Shown in pieces: positions 63,439 to 64,000 of a stretch of DNA of 64,000 nucleotides. The DNA is from Ktedonosporobacter rubrisoli (GTDB lineage: Bacteria > Chloroflexota > Ktedonobacteria > Ktedonobacterales > Ktedonobacteraceae): NCBI RefSeq assembly GCF_004208415.1, contig NZ_CP035758.1, positions 4,216,001 to 4,280,000 on the forward strand, written 5' to 3'. Under the pieces are notes generated by a model. The model was not told the DNA's origin and did not search any database. It saw only the letters and a list, made by a program, of their open reading frames with translations. Numbering within the stretch: the stretch's first letter is position 1; each line of letters starts with the position of its first letter. The position numbers and the translations under genes are program-made.

Positions 63439-63801
63439 TCAGTCATCTTTCTCCGTCAAGACCAGGAGCAAGCCACCGAGCATAGCTATATTCTTCATAA
63501 AATGGGTACGTTGAGTGGCCCGATTAGCTGTAGCCTCCTCTTTCCAGAAGGGATGGCCAACCATTGTAGTTGGGATCAAGGCGGCGGCAAGCATTGCCGC
63601 AGAAAGCCTGGGCATAATTCCCATAGCAAGGGCAGATCCGGCCAGCACCATCACAGTCGCATTGAGAATCGTCGCCTGGCGGGGTTGCGGTATACCGGCT
63701 GCCTCTACCTTAGCTACTCGCCCATCGGGTTCTGCCAATACTCCTGCGCCACCAACGATAAACATGCTCCCCAGGAGCGCATGTCCCAGTGTCTTAAACA
63801 T
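63439..63801 (-). CDS. DoxX-like membrane protein
   Basis: About 120 aa from ATG at 63801 (AAGGGGAAG upstream); the frame is open to 63960 but those 53 residues do not look like part of the family. Four hydrophobic stretches, a first-helix motif HALLGSMFIVGGAG and a late FWKEEATANRATQRTHFMKNIAMLGGLLLV that matches the DoxX HF(x)KNxxxxGG(L) ending. Family members are linked to thiosulfate oxidation or redox stress; role here not defined. Confidence 0.72.
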   Translation of the reverse strand: MFKTLGHALLGSMFIVGGAGVLAEPDGRVAKVEAAGIPQPRQATILNATVMVLAGSALAMGIMPRLSAAMLAAALIPTTMVGHPFWKEEATANRATQRTHFMKNIAMLGGLLLVLTEKDD

Positions 63802-64000
63802 CTTCTTCCCCTTCAAGAGATAATAAGGCCTGGCAAGAGAGATGCCTGTTTCCTCTTCCATCTCGCCTACAAGCATAGCAATGTTTCGCCAGGTCCTAAA
63901 TAATACCTTACTACTATTAATAATATCCCTTGCTCCGTCAAAATTGCCATATCTATACACCTATCTATACCCCTAATGTGCGTTAAGCTCGGCCTCAGAA

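Noticed and set aside
1..64000. CRISPR arrays, tRNA and rRNA genes
   Set aside because: No regularly spaced direct repeats, no tRNA-like cloverleaf with CCA-type end and no conserved rRNA segment was recognised by reading.

Overview
The window reads as chromosome from a heterotrophic member of the Chloroflexota, most likely class Ktedonobacteria. This is an inference from gene content: a helix-turn-helix/GAF regulator, Hanks-type kinases with lectin-like ectodomains, an FMN riboswitch in front of a RibXY-type riboflavin transporter, a T-box in front of amino-acid genes, and IS605-type and group II intron elements together. No rRNA, tRNA or CRISPR array was seen.

Layout. 1-12 kb: a threonine aldolase, two short-chain dehydrogenases, a VOC protein, a DUF971 protein, a membrane pentapeptide-repeat protein, a methyltransferase, a small MITE-like repeat, a regulator, clpP, a phosphoesterase and an XRE regulator with a twin palindromic operator. 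12-16.6 kb: pgi, zwf and gnd (upper glycolysis and oxidative pentose phosphate pathway). 17.6-24.1 kb: two glycosyltransferases facing a tight four-gene operon (KAS III-like enzyme, NAD-dependent reductase, MBL hydrolase, adenylate-forming enzyme) that resembles an Ole-type acyl condensation pathway with substituted parts. 24.4-26.4 kb: an ECF sigma factor translationally coupled to a membrane protein with an extracellular BNR/YCF48-type propeller. 27.1-34.4 kb: a five-gene SWIM / DUF5691 / MoxR / DUF5682 / VWA operon, comparable to the uncharacterised yehLMPQ genes of E. coli.

34.5-40.85 kb is the most striking region. An IscB (OMEGA) element lies directly behind xylA and is broken twice by group II introns. 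One intron (34997-37385) splits iscB inside the RuvC-III region. The other (38344-40722) splits the leader that should encode the omega RNA. Both introns have GTGCG 5' ends, AC 3' ends, 34-nt domain V sequences and RT-maturase-HNH ORFs, and joining the exons restores an unbroken 425-codon IscB. The spliced RNA would rebuild both guide scaffold and nuclease.

40.8-44.4 kb: xylA, an aldo/keto reductase and nudC. 44.5-54.06 kb: one long minus-strand operon, promoter - T-box - argC - argB - hisZ/hisS-like - hisG - HAD/phosphotransferase fusion - hisH - hisA - hisF, joined mostly by short gaps or ATGA overlaps. 54.3-60.8 kb: a cation-efflux protein and two paralogous Ser/Thr kinases, the first with two frameshifts. 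61-63.3 kb: FMN riboswitch with ribX and ribY-like genes. 63.4-63.8 kb: a DoxX-like membrane protein.
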